Shown: in pieces, positions 34,698 through 43,131 of the stretch | How the letters are laid out: each line of letters starts with the position of its first letter | How positions within the stretch are numbered: position 1 is the stretch's first letter | NCBI GenBank assembly: GCA_030603745.1 | Contig: JAUVXE010000013.1 | Span: 1 to 55,278, forward strand | Reading direction: 5' to 3' | Length of the DNA stretch: 55,278 nt | Origin: Coriobacteriia bacterium | Lineage (GTDB): Bacteria; Actinomycetota; Coriobacteriia; Anaerosomatales; SLCP01 | Notes under the pieces: generated by a model | The model's input: the letters and a program-made list of their open reading frames with translations, nothing else | Told to the model about the DNA's origin: nothing | Database searches by the model: none | Program-made: the position numbers and the translations under genes

Positions 34698-35068
34698 TCT
34701 GTTCACCTCCCATCCGATGGACTCGACGTACTCGACGCGGCATCACCTCCTTTCCTGTTGGCCCGGATGCCGACGCATAACGCAAAGAAGCCCGCCTCCT
34801 CGGTGGAGACGGGCGTTGACCCCTACGGGGCTCCTACTTCAAAACTTCCGAGGCCGAATACCCTATGACCCCCTTGGATACTGAAACCGTTTTTCGATCC
34901 GCGAAACCCTATTTCGGTGGTCACACCGTTACTGACGCGTTCAAGGTTGCGGCACTCAGAGGCTCTTTCCTTGAGTCTTCTGGTGTCCGCGTGGCGAATG
35001 GTAGCAAGTGCTAGGCACTCATGAACCGGACCCCCTTCGAGGGTCTCGCTACGCTCGACCCCTCCCGT
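34698..35068. other. Non-coding stretch with hairpins
   Basis: About 370 bases without a supported gene. It holds the hairpin GCCCGCCTCC/GGAGACGGGC (34790-34814) upstream of the YraN-like gene, and near 35028-35063 two nested inverted repeats (GACCC...GGGTC type) downstream of the nuclease gene that could be its terminator. It is AT-richer than its surroundings and looks like the boundary between two gene modules. Confidence 0.45.
34790..34814 (-). promoter_or_regulatory. Leader hairpin upstream of the YraN-like gene
   Basis: GCCCGCCTCC and GGAGACGGGC (one mismatch) are followed on the minus strand by TTCTTT, as in an intrinsic terminator; the YraN-like start is about 90 nt further on. Confidence 0.5.
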
Positions 35069-35803
35069 TTACTTCGACGACTTCTTGGGTCGTGACGTAG
35101 CGCTGTTGAGTATGACGATCTGCTCCCAGTCGATCGTGCCGTCCGGCTTACAGAAGTCGCGCTCAAGCTCGTCGACAAGTTCGTCAATGAGAGCAGTCCT
35201 AGCCGACTCGTAGTGTTCGGCGATGGAAGGCGGAGCGTCGGAGAGCAGCCGAATGATCCGAACGTAGCAGTCCGGATCACCCGAGAGCTCCTCCCACAAT
35301 GCTTGTCCCGCGAGTTCTCGATAGGCGGCCTGAACGCGTTGCTGTTTGCGGCCATAGCCATATCCGATGACCGGGTCAAAGCGCTTGCCGAGCTTGCGTA
35401 CGCGGGCAGCAAGGGAGCCGAACTCTTCGAGCTGCTTCTTCTTGCTCTGTGCATTGAAGACGGCGGTGCCCGACTTGATCGCGTACGCGGTGTAGGTTGA
35501 CGCGTCCTCACACACAACGTCTACCCCGGGTGATGGCGCCGTATGGCCACCGCTTAACATCAGCGCAAGCGGCTCGAAGAAAGCATCGCCGAACAACCCC
35601 TCGTCTGAGGAAGACACCTGCGCGTTGACAATGGCCTCGACGATCTTCCTTGGGTCATTGATGCCAAGCGCACAATAGAGGTACGGGTTCTTTTTCGAGA
35701 GGATCCTACGGAGATCCAACTTCTCGAGAGAGCTGATCCTCCGTTTGTAGAACGAGTCCATAAGACTCGTCACGACATCCTTTAGTTCCTCGTCCGTGAT
35801 CAC
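35069..35803 (-). CDS. PmeII-type type II restriction endonuclease-like protein
   Basis: 244 residues. Central part 'GDAFFEPLALMLSGG', then 'GVDVVCED' and 'AIKSGTAVFN' follows the PmeII-family pattern of a PD-(D/E)xK nuclease (D...K with the KSG motif). The C-terminal region is helical. With the adjacent Vsr and C5 methyltransferase it forms a type II restriction-modification set, presumably recognising a C5-methylated site; the sequence recognised is unknown. Confidence 0.75.
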   Translation of the reverse strand: MITDEELKDVVTSLMDSFYKRRISSLEKLDLRRILSKKNPYLYCALGINDPRKIVEAIVNAQVSSSDEGLFGDAFFEPLALMLSGGHTAPSPGVDVVCEDASTYTAYAIKSGTAVFNAQSKKKQLEEFGSLAARVRKLGKRFDPVIGYGYGRKQQRVQAAYRELAGQALWEELSGDPDCYVRIIRLLSDAPPSIAEHYESARTALIDELVDELERDFCKPDGTIDWEQIVILNSATSRPKKSSK

Positions 35804-35856
35804 GGCCGCTCCTTTGTCATGCGGCGCCTGTGGGCGCTGCGGGTAGACTCCCCATT

Positions 35857-36330
35857 ATGACCGAGAAGAGCCTATCAGACGTGCCGCCTGCCAGCTCACA
35901 ACTCACTCGTCGCCGCATGCAGCGCCAGGCCAGGAGGAACACGAGTGCTGAAATGCGCCTGCGCTCAGTGCTCTTCGCCGAGGGCATGAGGTATCGCGTT
36001 CACTTCCCGGTTCCCGCGTGCGCTCGCCGGAGCATCGACATTGCCTTTACACGGCAAAGAGTCGCTGTGTTCGTGGATGGCTGCTTCTGGCACGGCTGTC
36101 CGCTCCACGGGCACCACGTTCGCACTAACGCGGACTGGTGGAACAGGAAGATCAGCCGCAACCGAAACCGAGACCAAGAGACAGATGAACTTCTGCGCAC
36201 GCAAGGCTGGATCGTCGTTCGCCTATGGGAGCATGACTCTGTTGAGGTGGCGGTCAAAAGGGTGAAGGACGCGCTAGCGGACGCGGCCGATCCAGATCAT
36301 CAGGTGCGAACGCCGTCTAAGTCGTCGTGA
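35857..36330 (+). CDS. vsr: Very short patch repair endonuclease
   Basis: 157 residues. 'FVDGCFWHGCPLHGHHVRTNADWW' with its Cys/His zinc site and 'TQGWIVVRLWEHD' is the Vsr signature; it nicks T:G mismatches that arise from deamination of 5-methylcytosine. A TAGACT -10 box sits 7 nt before the ATG and no SD is present, so a leaderless transcript is likely. The 3' end overlaps the convergent methyltransferase gene by 14 nt. Confidence 0.9.
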   Translation: MTEKSLSDVPPASSQLTRRRMQRQARRNTSAEMRLRSVLFAEGMRYRVHFPVPACARRSIDIAFTRQRVAVFVDGCFWHGCPLHGHHVRTNADWWNRKISRNRNRDQETDELLRTQGWIVVRLWEHDSVEVAVKRVKDALADAADPDHQVRTPSKSS

Positions 36331-37498
36331 TCTCTCTGTGCACGCTGGTGCCGCGTAGCCGTTTGTAGGATCTGTCGCCCTCGCCTTCCGCCACCGCGAT
36401 GAGTGTCTGCCCCAGCGCACGACCCAGCCCCAGGGGCACCGCGTTTCCGATCTGCCGGTACGCGTGCGTCGGGTTGCCATTGATGCGCCAGCTGTCGGGG
36501 AACTGCTGGAGCCTCGCGTACTCTCGGACAGATAGCGGGCGATCCTTCGTCGGATGGCAGAGCATCGTCGCTTTTTGAACGGGCGAGGTCACCAACGTCG
36601 GGCTTGGCTCGTCGTACGCGAGGCGACGGAAGAACCCGACCTTCCCGCCGCTTGACTCATAGGCTCCGCCCATACCCGCCCGCCGGAGATCGTCGGGAAG
36701 GGATCTCCAGTTGCCGCCCTCCGGTACTTTGCGAAGCAAGGCGAGACGTTCGTCAGAGAAGACCCCACCCGGGCCGGGATCCTGCTCAAGGTCTCCGATC
36801 GCACTCCGAAGCGATCGCCATCTGTAGTTGGGATCCTGATGGTTCGGGAAGTGCGTGGGTTTGGGGAGGAACAGCGACTCGCCATCACGTGATCCAACGA
36901 TCACCAAACGCTCACGGAACTGCGGCACTCCATAGTGCACGGCGTCCAATACGCTCCACTCAAGCGTGTATCCGAGCGCCTGGAGAGTGGACAACACCAA
37001 CTTGAACACTGAACCGGGCAGCTCCTCGGGACTCGGCTTACCTCCCCGTTCAGAAAGCGGGCGGTGCACGACTGCTGCGGAAAGCAACCCCTTCACGTTT
37101 TCCATCAGGAAGAAGCGTGGGCGGGTCTCATCGACGACATGCGCGAACTGCATAAACAGGCTACCCCGAGGATCATTGATCGCCTGCCGCTTTCCAGCGG
37201 TAGAGAACGCCTGGCAAGGCGGCCCACCGACGACGGCAAACGCCTCACCCTTCTTCAGCCCTGCCGTCTTCAGCAACTGCTTGCACTTCGGGTCTTCCGC
37301 GAGGATCTCTCTTATATCGCCGGGAATGTGGGGGCGACCATTGTCCGCCATGGTCTTAATACACCATGGGTCGAAGTCCTGCGAGACGCGAACAGCGAGG
37401 CCCGCAGACTCGACACCGAGGTCGAGGCCCATGGCTCCCGAGAAGAGTGAAATGACAGGGTAGTCCAACGGAAGTGCCCTCCTGATCGTTTGAGGCAT
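36317..37498 (-). CDS. dcm: C5-cytosine DNA methyltransferase
   Basis: 393 residues from the ATG at 37498 (an in-frame GTG at 37513 is an alternative; neither has an SD). All key motifs are present: 'SLFSGAMGLDLGVESAGL' (I), 'GGPPCQAFS' with the catalytic Cys (IV), 'FFLMENVKGLL' (VI), 'PQFRERLVIVG' (VIII) and 'YRQIGNAVPLGLG' (X). It should protect the host against the PmeII-like nuclease. Target sequence unknown; the variable region between VIII and X is the specificity part. Confidence 0.93.
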   Translation of the reverse strand: MPQTIRRALPLDYPVISLFSGAMGLDLGVESAGLAVRVSQDFDPWCIKTMADNGRPHIPGDIREILAEDPKCKQLLKTAGLKKGEAFAVVGGPPCQAFSTAGKRQAINDPRGSLFMQFAHVVDETRPRFFLMENVKGLLSAAVVHRPLSERGGKPSPEELPGSVFKLVLSTLQALGYTLEWSVLDAVHYGVPQFRERLVIVGSRDGESLFLPKPTHFPNHQDPNYRWRSLRSAIGDLEQDPGPGGVFSDERLALLRKVPEGGNWRSLPDDLRRAGMGGAYESSGGKVGFFRRLAYDEPSPTLVTSPVQKATMLCHPTKDRPLSVREYARLQQFPDSWRINGNPTHAYRQIGNAVPLGLGRALGQTLIAVAEGEGDRSYKRLRGTSVHREITTT

Positions 37499-37553
37499 TG
37501 TATCGGGTAGCACTGACGTGGTCCAGCCCTCAAGAAGCTCCAGCTAAGAACCG

Positions 37554-38171
37554 ATGGCATTTATCGGGCGTACTTGCGCAACTGTGGAGGCGGACTTGCT
37601 GATGGACGGGGTGCACGACCCGCAAGACAAGGGTTGGTGGCTGGAGGCGGGGCTCCGACGAGAGCTCGGCTTCGTGGAGCGTGTGGCTCCCCGACTGGGG
37701 CTAACGGCGGTCATCAACCCGGCTATAGCGAGAGACCCTTATGCTCCCGACCTCATGGTCGACGGCCTTGCTGTAGATCTCAAGTGCCAGACCACACCGT
37801 TTTTCCGGGCGGAGTCGTTCTACAACGTGCCAGTAAGGACGGCGGTGACTTTCAACCGCGTTGACTACGAGCGGTATCGCAAAGAACACCCTGCTATCGA
37901 TCTCATCTGGTGGGTTCATTGGGATCAACTGGCGATGCGCTTTCGCGACGGCACTGTCGTGAGAACACCGCCGTTAAGTGGTGTGTGGCGAGTTTCGTTC
38001 GATGCCGTAGCGCAGAACATTGACCATGGCCGATATCGGCTTCATGAGTACATCCACCGTCGCAACGACATACGCGGTAACGCCAGGGACTCTTTCGTTC
38101 TCGACCTGAGAGAGTTCGACAGGCTCAGCGGTGACGACTGGGAGCCTATCAGCCCTTCCGCTTTCGACTGA
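37554..38171 (+). CDS. Putative PD-(D/E)xK-type nuclease, defence-linked
   Basis: 205 residues, unknown family. The stretch 'YAPDLMVDGLAVDLKCQTTPFF' gives a D-x(8)-D-L-K arrangement like the catalytic core of restriction nucleases, followed by beta-strands and aromatic residues. It is divergent from dcm, 56 nt away, and next to an HNH pair. It may be an accessory or second restriction enzyme that uses the same methylation. The nuclease assignment is an inference from a short motif. Confidence 0.5.
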   Translation: MAFIGRTCATVEADLLMDGVHDPQDKGWWLEAGLRRELGFVERVAPRLGLTAVINPAIARDPYAPDLMVDGLAVDLKCQTTPFFRAESFYNVPVRTAVTFNRVDYERYRKEHPAIDLIWWVHWDQLAMRFRDGTVVRTPPLSGVWRVSFDAVAQNIDHGRYRLHEYIHRRNDIRGNARDSFVLDLREFDRLSGDDWEPISPSAFD

Positions 38172-38174
38172 CGG

Positions 38175-38765
38175 CTATAACCCGTGAGAGACGATCAACG
38201 CCTTCCCGCCGCCGATCAACTGCACGATGACGAGCGCCAAGGCCCCTTCGTTGAGCGCACCCACGTCCTGCGGTTCGAGCAGATCCTGTGGTCTCCGCAA
38301 CCTGTGATCGCGCGTGACGAGAGTCCGGACCCGTGTTCCCTTTGATGGCCCGTCCAGCGTAAACAGCCCCGGCTCAACATACTCGGCACCCTCATGTTGA
38401 GATGCGAGCGCCTTGGTGGCCCTTTCGATGATGGCCTCATCCTCGACCAGCGGAGACTGACCCGTGCCCTCAGAAATGAGGGAGAGCGCTTGCCCTTCGA
38501 TAACAAAGGCGCCGACATCGGCAGTATCATCACCGTGCGACTTCCACCACATCCCGGAGGCGGTGCGAGTATCGCGTTCTGGTGTGCCGTTCTCATGCTG
38601 CAGGTAGTCCAAAGCAGCTACAGCGACTCGGACTCCCAGAACGCCGAGCGCACGAGAGACCGCGTTTGCAATGGCATGGGTATCCGCGATGACCGAGCCG
38701 TCAGGCCCGATGCTTATGAGGCGGTCGAGTTCGTCCCGACCCAAGTTAACCAGCAGCCTGTCCAT
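38175..38765 (-). CDS. Unknown protein encoded downstream of an HNH nuclease gene
   Basis: 196 residues. Mixed alpha/beta sequence with 'ISIGPDGSVIADTHAIANAVSRAL' and a hydrophobic C-terminal segment ('GALALVIVQLIGGGKALIV'), with no recognised domain. The start lies 50 nt after the HNH gene stop on the same strand, so they are probably an operon and act together. Its ends abut the PD-(D/E)xK-like gene (3 nt apart, convergent). Confidence 0.55.
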   Translation of the reverse strand: MDRLLVNLGRDELDRLISIGPDGSVIADTHAIANAVSRALGVLGVRVAVAALDYLQHENGTPERDTRTASGMWWKSHGDDTADVGAFVIEGQALSLISEGTGQSPLVEDEAIIERATKALASQHEGAEYVEPGLFTLDGPSKGTRVRTLVTRDHRLRRPQDLLEPQDVGALNEGALALVIVQLIGGGKALIVSHGL

Positions 38766-38815
38766 GGAACCTCCCTGGCCCCAGGATCACATGACGAGCT
38801 GCTCAAGTCCACGCG

Positions 38816-39712
38816 CTACACGGCTTCTAGCTCGTCATCCTCGGTCAAGTCCTCGGGAACGCCGAGGTCTCTCGGGAACACCGAGTTGATCATCTTGACG
38901 TAGCGATCCGCTAGAGCCGCCACCTCAGCATGCGCCATATTGAGCACAAGTCGCATTTGCTCACTGTCCTCCAGCGGGACGTAGTTGCGGCTATCCATGT
39001 ACTCCTCGATGCGGGCGATCGCAGCAGCGTTCTCCCCGAGGAAGGTGCGGAAGTCCTGCCCACCCTTGTCCGCGTTGCACTGCCGACAGCTGGGGACAAT
39101 GTTGCCGAGTCGGTGCTCGCCAAGGCTGCCCCGGTTGATAGGGATGGCGTGCTCGATGAGCAACACGCCTTCGTCGTCACAATAGGCGCAGCGGTTGCCG
39201 AAGTACGCTTTGGTCTCAAGCCAGTCACGCTCATTGAAGGACTCGGTGCCTAAACTGCTCAGGATGTTGCGGACGAACGCGTTCTGCGCGTTGCCGATCG
39301 CATAGCTACGGTAACGGGCATTCGCTCGGCTCGATACCCGGGCGACCGACGTAGAGGGTCTGGCCGTCGTGCCTCTGGGAACCGAACTCAATGTCTCTTC
39401 GCGGGCCAGTGCCTCCGGTGCGGTGGCTATCCCATGCACCTCAAGGTAGGCGACAAACTTGGGCCGGTGTTTCTCGAACCACTGGCTGATCACCCTGATC
39501 TGCCGGCCGCGCACCATGTACACGTCGGTCCAGAAGCGCTTCGACTCTTCCGGCTTGATGTCCTTGACCTCTTTGCAGAACGGGAAACTGAGGCCGAAGG
39601 TCCTCTTCGAGTACGCCCGGTCGAGCAGTCGCTCGAGTTCCCCGTGATCCTTCGAGTCACAGTGGGCGAAGATGTCGCCGAGGTAGCCTTTCACGAGCCT
39701 GCCGATCGCCAT
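38816..39712 (-). CDS. HNH endonuclease-domain protein
   Basis: 298 residues. The C-terminal HNH core 'CAYCDDEGVLLIEHAIPINRGSLGEHRLGNIVPSCRQCNADKG' region has the paired CxxC zinc knuckles and the HNH metal site. The N-terminal ~150 residues are helical and basic with no named domain and may bind DNA or a partner. It is divergent from the GmrSD-like gene, sharing a 95-nt promoter region, and upstream of the unknown 196-residue gene. A defence role is inferred from the surroundings. Confidence 0.78.
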   Translation of the reverse strand: MAIGRLVKGYLGDIFAHCDSKDHGELERLLDRAYSKRTFGLSFPFCKEVKDIKPEESKRFWTDVYMVRGRQIRVISQWFEKHRPKFVAYLEVHGIATAPEALAREETLSSVPRGTTARPSTSVARVSSRANARYRSYAIGNAQNAFVRNILSSLGTESFNERDWLETKAYFGNRCAYCDDEGVLLIEHAIPINRGSLGEHRLGNIVPSCRQCNADKGGQDFRTFLGENAAAIARIEEYMDSRNYVPLEDSEQMRLVLNMAHAEVAALADRYVKMINSVFPRDLGVPEDLTEDDELEAV

Positions 39713-39733
39713 ATTGCTCCCCCATCTCTGCAG

Positions 39734-39767
39734 TTCTCGTCGCGCATGTCAGCCGTATTATTACAAT
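39734..39767. promoter_or_regulatory. Divergent promoter region of the HNH and GmrSD-like genes
   Basis: TACAAT (39762-39767) on the plus strand and AATAAT-type sequence on the minus strand lie back to back in the only AT-rich patch between the two genes. No -35 boxes are convincing. Confidence 0.4.
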
Positions 39768-39807
39768 GTAGGAGAGGGCTTCGTACGACAACACGAGGGG
39801 GAGCAGC

Positions 39808-42105
39808 TTGGACGCGCACATTCACGAGGTCGGCGTGCTGTTTCAGTCGCAGGCACAACTCACGATCCCGATCTACCAGCGGCCGTACGTCTGGAGCGAG
39901 GATCGCCAGTGGGCTCCCTTATGGTCGGACATTCGCCGGCTTGCGGAAGGCGTCACCGCAGGCGCGTCGTCCAAGCCGCACTTCCTCGGCGCGGTCGTCA
40001 TCGACGCCCACCCCGAGACTAACGGCATCACCAACATCAAGCGCTACCTGGTGGTCGACGGCCAACAGCGGCTCACGACCATCCAGCTATTTCTGGAGGC
40101 ACTCGCCGACAACTATGAGCGTGTGTGTGGCGAAGGCTGCACCGAGGCGCAGCACTTCGCCAACGTCGCCCGTCTCCTCACTCGCAACCAGTTTGTGCCG
40201 GACGAAGACAAGGATGGTGAGTTCAAGGTCTGGCCGATGAACCTTGATCAGCACCCGTTCCGCTCGGTGATGAGTGCGGGTTCTCCGGACGAGATCGGCA
40301 GACTGACTGAACTTGACAAGGGACTGGCGGACAGCCGCATCGCTGGCGCCTACCGGTACTTCTACGAGCGCATCCGTGAATGGCTGTCGGCTCAGCCCGA
40401 CATGCCAATAGCGGTGAAGTCGCTATACGACGTGGCGCACCGGTATCTCCACATCGTCGTCATCGACCTCAAGAACAGCGTCGACCCGCAGATGATCTTC
40501 GAGACGCTGAACGCGCGGGGCACGCCTCTGCGGCCCTCCGACCTGATCAAGAACTACCTCTTCCACGAGGTTGCCGCCGAGACCGGCGACGGGGCGGACC
40601 TGTACGCGCAGTACTGGATGCCTTTCGAGGATGGTCACTCCTACTGGAGCGAGTCGATCGGACGCGGCGCCCAGCGTCGCGGTCGTCTGGACACCTTCAT
40701 GCACCAGTACTTGACGATGCAGATGCGCGATGACGTACAGGTCGGCAACCTGTACCGCGAGTACGGGCGCTTCGCCGACGCCACGGACCTGACGGTCGTG
40801 GACCAGCTGTCGGAACTCGCGAGATACGGCGACATCTACAGGTCGCTGGACGAGTTGCCCAAGGGCCGCGAAGCGACTTTCATCTACCGACTCCGGCAGA
40901 TGGATGTCGCCACGATCATGCCTTTCGTCCTGAGGCTCAAGGGCGACAGCAGCGTCCCAGCGGACGATCGAGTCCGCATCATGGAGTACCTGGAGTCCTA
41001 CCTCGTCCGTCGCCTCGTGTGCCACCTCACCGGCAAGGCGTATAACCGCAGTTTCGTCGATCTCCTTCGCGTCACGGACGAGAAGGGCATCACCCCCGAG
41101 GTCGTCTGCGATCTCCTGCTCAGTTGGGACAAGGACACCAACGTGTGGCCGGACGACAACTGGTTCCGCACCGCTTGGATGTCTTATGGCTCCTACAACT
41201 GGATGGCCCAGGCCCGCGTTCGGATGATCCTTGAAGCCCTTGAGCCAGCGCTCACCACGGGCAAGGCCGAGGACATCGACATAAACGAGAAGCTCACTAT
41301 CGAGCACCTGTTGCCCCAGAAGTGGATGGAGCACTACCCGCTTCCGGCTGACGGTTCCGTCGATGCCGTCACGCGTGACAACATGCTCCACACGTTCGGC
41401 AACCTCACTCTCCTGAACAAGAAGCTGAACCCGTCAGTCTCGAATGGCGCTTGGCTACGCTTGGCCGAGCAGGAGGTCGACGGGGTTATGACCGACGTGG
41501 ACCTGGGCAAGCGTGCCGAGATCCTCCGTCACTCCCGGCTCACGCTGAACAACATGCTGCTCGACTATCCGATATGGGACGAGTCGGCCATCCGCTCCCG
41601 AGGTGAGCGGCTGTTCGAGGCTGCCACTCGAGTCTGGCCTCGGCCCCAGACAGGCAGCACTCCCATCATCGTCACCGAGTCCGAGTCGGATGCAGAACTC
41701 GAGGGAGAGATCATCGCGCAGGACGAGGAGATCGCTCAGGTCGCCGTCTTGGAGAACGACTCCGTAGCGCTCGTGCCGGCGCAGGGAGACATGGAGGGCC
41801 GGGACAAGACTGACTACGAGAAGCTGCTCGTGTACTGTCCGGCCATCGCCAGCGACACGCTGCTCTATTACATCCGCCAGGGCGACTCGTACTCACTGCG
41901 CTCATATGGTGGCCACCTCGGCACCAACACTACGGGCAGGCATGCTGAGGGTGCTCACACGTCGGCGGACTTCGAGCGCATGTACCGCCCCGACCGCTGG
42001 CGCGAGATGAGCCATGTTGAGACGGCCGTCACCGAGGCAGACAGGTGGGAGCGCCTGGTATCCGATCAGTGGGCCGCGTATCAGACCGCACGGTTGAGCA
42101 GCTAG
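39808..42105 (+). CDS. GmrSD-like restriction protein (DUF262 + DUF1524)
   Basis: 765 residues from a TTG with GGGGGAG upstream. N-terminal DUF262: 'IPIYQRPYVWSEDRQW' and 'LVVDGQQRLTTIQLF' (NTP-hydrolysing ParB-like motif). DUF1524 HNH nuclease part: 'IEHLLPQKW', 'HTFGNLTLLNKKLN'. Then a ~130-residue extension at the C-terminus of unknown fold. GmrSD-type enzymes attack modified phage DNA in an NTP-dependent way, so this is a type IV-like restriction candidate. It leads an apparent operon with two small genes. Confidence 0.88.
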   Translation: MDAHIHEVGVLFQSQAQLTIPIYQRPYVWSEDRQWAPLWSDIRRLAEGVTAGASSKPHFLGAVVIDAHPETNGITNIKRYLVVDGQQRLTTIQLFLEALADNYERVCGEGCTEAQHFANVARLLTRNQFVPDEDKDGEFKVWPMNLDQHPFRSVMSAGSPDEIGRLTELDKGLADSRIAGAYRYFYERIREWLSAQPDMPIAVKSLYDVAHRYLHIVVIDLKNSVDPQMIFETLNARGTPLRPSDLIKNYLFHEVAAETGDGADLYAQYWMPFEDGHSYWSESIGRGAQRRGRLDTFMHQYLTMQMRDDVQVGNLYREYGRFADATDLTVVDQLSELARYGDIYRSLDELPKGREATFIYRLRQMDVATIMPFVLRLKGDSSVPADDRVRIMEYLESYLVRRLVCHLTGKAYNRSFVDLLRVTDEKGITPEVVCDLLLSWDKDTNVWPDDNWFRTAWMSYGSYNWMAQARVRMILEALEPALTTGKAEDIDINEKLTIEHLLPQKWMEHYPLPADGSVDAVTRDNMLHTFGNLTLLNKKLNPSVSNGAWLRLAEQEVDGVMTDVDLGKRAEILRHSRLTLNNMLLDYPIWDESAIRSRGERLFEAATRVWPRPQTGSTPIIVTESESDAELEGEIIAQDEEIAQVAVLENDSVALVPAQGDMEGRDKTDYEKLLVYCPAIASDTLLYYIRQGDSYSLRSYGGHLGTNTTGRHAEGAHTSADFERMYRPDRWREMSHVETAVTEADRWERLVSDQWAAYQTARLSS

Positions 42106-42118
42106 CGCGGACGCGAAG

Positions 42119-42553
42119 ATGTCACGGTCAATGCGGAAAGACCTGCTCGCATTCAAGCGGTTTGCTGATGCCTTCGATGCGGAGGGCTTCCATGCCGGGC
42201 GCATTCACACGTCGGAGGAGGTCGAACCTGGCGTTCACTCGTGGCCTTGGTGGGAAGCATCACCCGTCGCAGGCGAATGGCATCAGGCCCTCTATGACAA
42301 CGGCATCATCGATCCCGAGAGTGACTATCTGTCTGTGGAGTTCGCGCAGCAAATGCGGCAGTTCGAGGCGGACCCCACTCTCCTGTCGGCTGCAGACCTG
42401 TCTACCGTGCGTACCGTCCTCACCAACATCTCCAGAGGCGAACGCTTCTGCGACGGCTACATGGCAAGCATGTTCGACACCGGTGTGGCTCAGGCGGCTA
42501 CCCGACGACTTGTCGAGCTCGCCTGTGACCAGGCCGATGGAGAGGGTGCGTAA
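42119..42553 (+). CDS. Small hypothetical protein in the GmrSD-like operon
   Basis: 144 residues beginning 13 nt after the GmrSD-like stop. 'LLAFKRFADAFDAEGFHAGRIHTSEEV' and 'FAQQMRQFEADPTLLSAADLSTVRTVLTNISRGERFCDGYMA' vaguely resemble DUF6508 proteins, known only as conserved bacterial proteins of unknown function. Its TAA overlaps the next ATG by one base (TAATG), so translation is coupled. Confidence 0.6.
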   Translation: MSRSMRKDLLAFKRFADAFDAEGFHAGRIHTSEEVEPGVHSWPWWEASPVAGEWHQALYDNGIIDPESDYLSVEFAQQMRQFEADPTLLSAADLSTVRTVLTNISRGERFCDGYMASMFDTGVAQAATRRLVELACDQADGEGA

Positions 42554-42885
42554 TGGGCCAGATATGGCGAGTGCGTTGTCAGGCTTGTGGATACCAGTCT
42601 GACGACTTGCTTGGCATTGGAGGGGACGTCGGAATGGCTGCAGAACTGATCGCCACGGTAGCGTGCACCGAGACCAAGACGCTCCAAGACACGGAGCCGG
42701 GGCGCATCTCTCCCGAACTACTGGAACATCTGGGGACTGACGGTCCCGAGTGGATGGATAATGTGCCCGTTGGCTCGTGCCCTGAATGCGGGAAGACGCA
42801 CAGCTTGTGGGATCCGCGATCAGCCATGTGCCCAAAATGCGGAACGCCCGGCTGCTTCATCACCCCAGTCGGCAACTGGGACTAG
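42553..42885 (+). CDS. Zinc-ribbon protein in the GmrSD-like operon
   Basis: 110 residues. Three Cys pairs: 'CQACGYQS', 'CPECGKT' and 'CPKCGTPGCF', indicating one or two structural zinc ribbons flanking an acidic helical middle. Overlaps the preceding stop. It could be a nucleic-acid-binding partner of the nuclease. No family identified. Confidence 0.6.
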   Translation: MGQIWRVRCQACGYQSDDLLGIGGDVGMAAELIATVACTETKTLQDTEPGRISPELLEHLGTDGPEWMDNVPVGSCPECGKTHSLWDPRSAMCPKCGTPGCFITPVGNWD

Positions 42886-42968
42886 TTCTCTGCCAAGAGC
42901 GCAGTCGCAAACGACGTGAGCCGTAGGCGACCACAAGAGCGGCAACTTCTCTCTACCGGCAACAAACG

Positions 42969-42988
42969 TTCCTACGTATTCCTACGGG
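42969..42988. repeat. Right copy of 20-bp direct repeat (putative integrase arm site)
   Basis: Identical to 27161-27180 and in the same orientation. A third TCCTACGG unit follows at 42989-42996. Confidence 0.75.
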
Positions 42989-43041
42989 ATCCTACGGAAA
43001 ACACCCTCCGTCTGCTGTCCGCTTCGGCGGATGTGCCCTAC

Positions 43042-43118
43042 GGGGGTATAGCTCAGTTGGTTAGAGCGCTGGCCTGTCAAGCCAGAGGTCGCGGGTTCGA
43101 GCCCCGTTACTCCCGCCA
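43042..43118 (+). tRNA. tRNA-Asp(GTC), right boundary of the integrated element
   Basis: A complete cloverleaf with anticodon loop CTGTCAA and encoded CCA, two substitutions from the left copy (one in the variable loop, one in the T-loop). No promoter-like sequence is seen upstream, unlike the left copy. It likely combines the element's 5' half with the original chromosomal 3' half. Confidence 0.96.
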
Positions 43119-43131
43119 CAGATACGAACAC

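Larger units (their letters stand above)
27013..43118. mobile_element. Integrated element between two tRNA-Asp copies (~16 kb, defence cargo)
   Basis: Both ends are complete tRNA-Asp genes, identical for about the first 48 bp. A tyrosine integrase sits at the left end transcribed toward the tRNA. The interior is visibly lower in GC than either flank and holds two integrases, RadC, restriction-modification and other defence-like genes, and many short unknown genes. No conjugation, replication, capsid or tail genes are recognised, so it may be a satellite or mobilisable island that depends on a helper. Recombination probably occurred within the shared anticodon-side half of the tRNA gene, as is usual for such integrases. 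Confidence 0.85.

Noticed and set aside
38394-38903. Plus-strand frame opposite the unknown 196-residue gene
   Set aside because: The minus frame has an operon context with the HNH gene and a better composition.
27013-43118. Complete prophage
   Set aside because: No capsid, portal, terminase large subunit, tail or lysis module recognised; only integrases, defence and small unknown genes.
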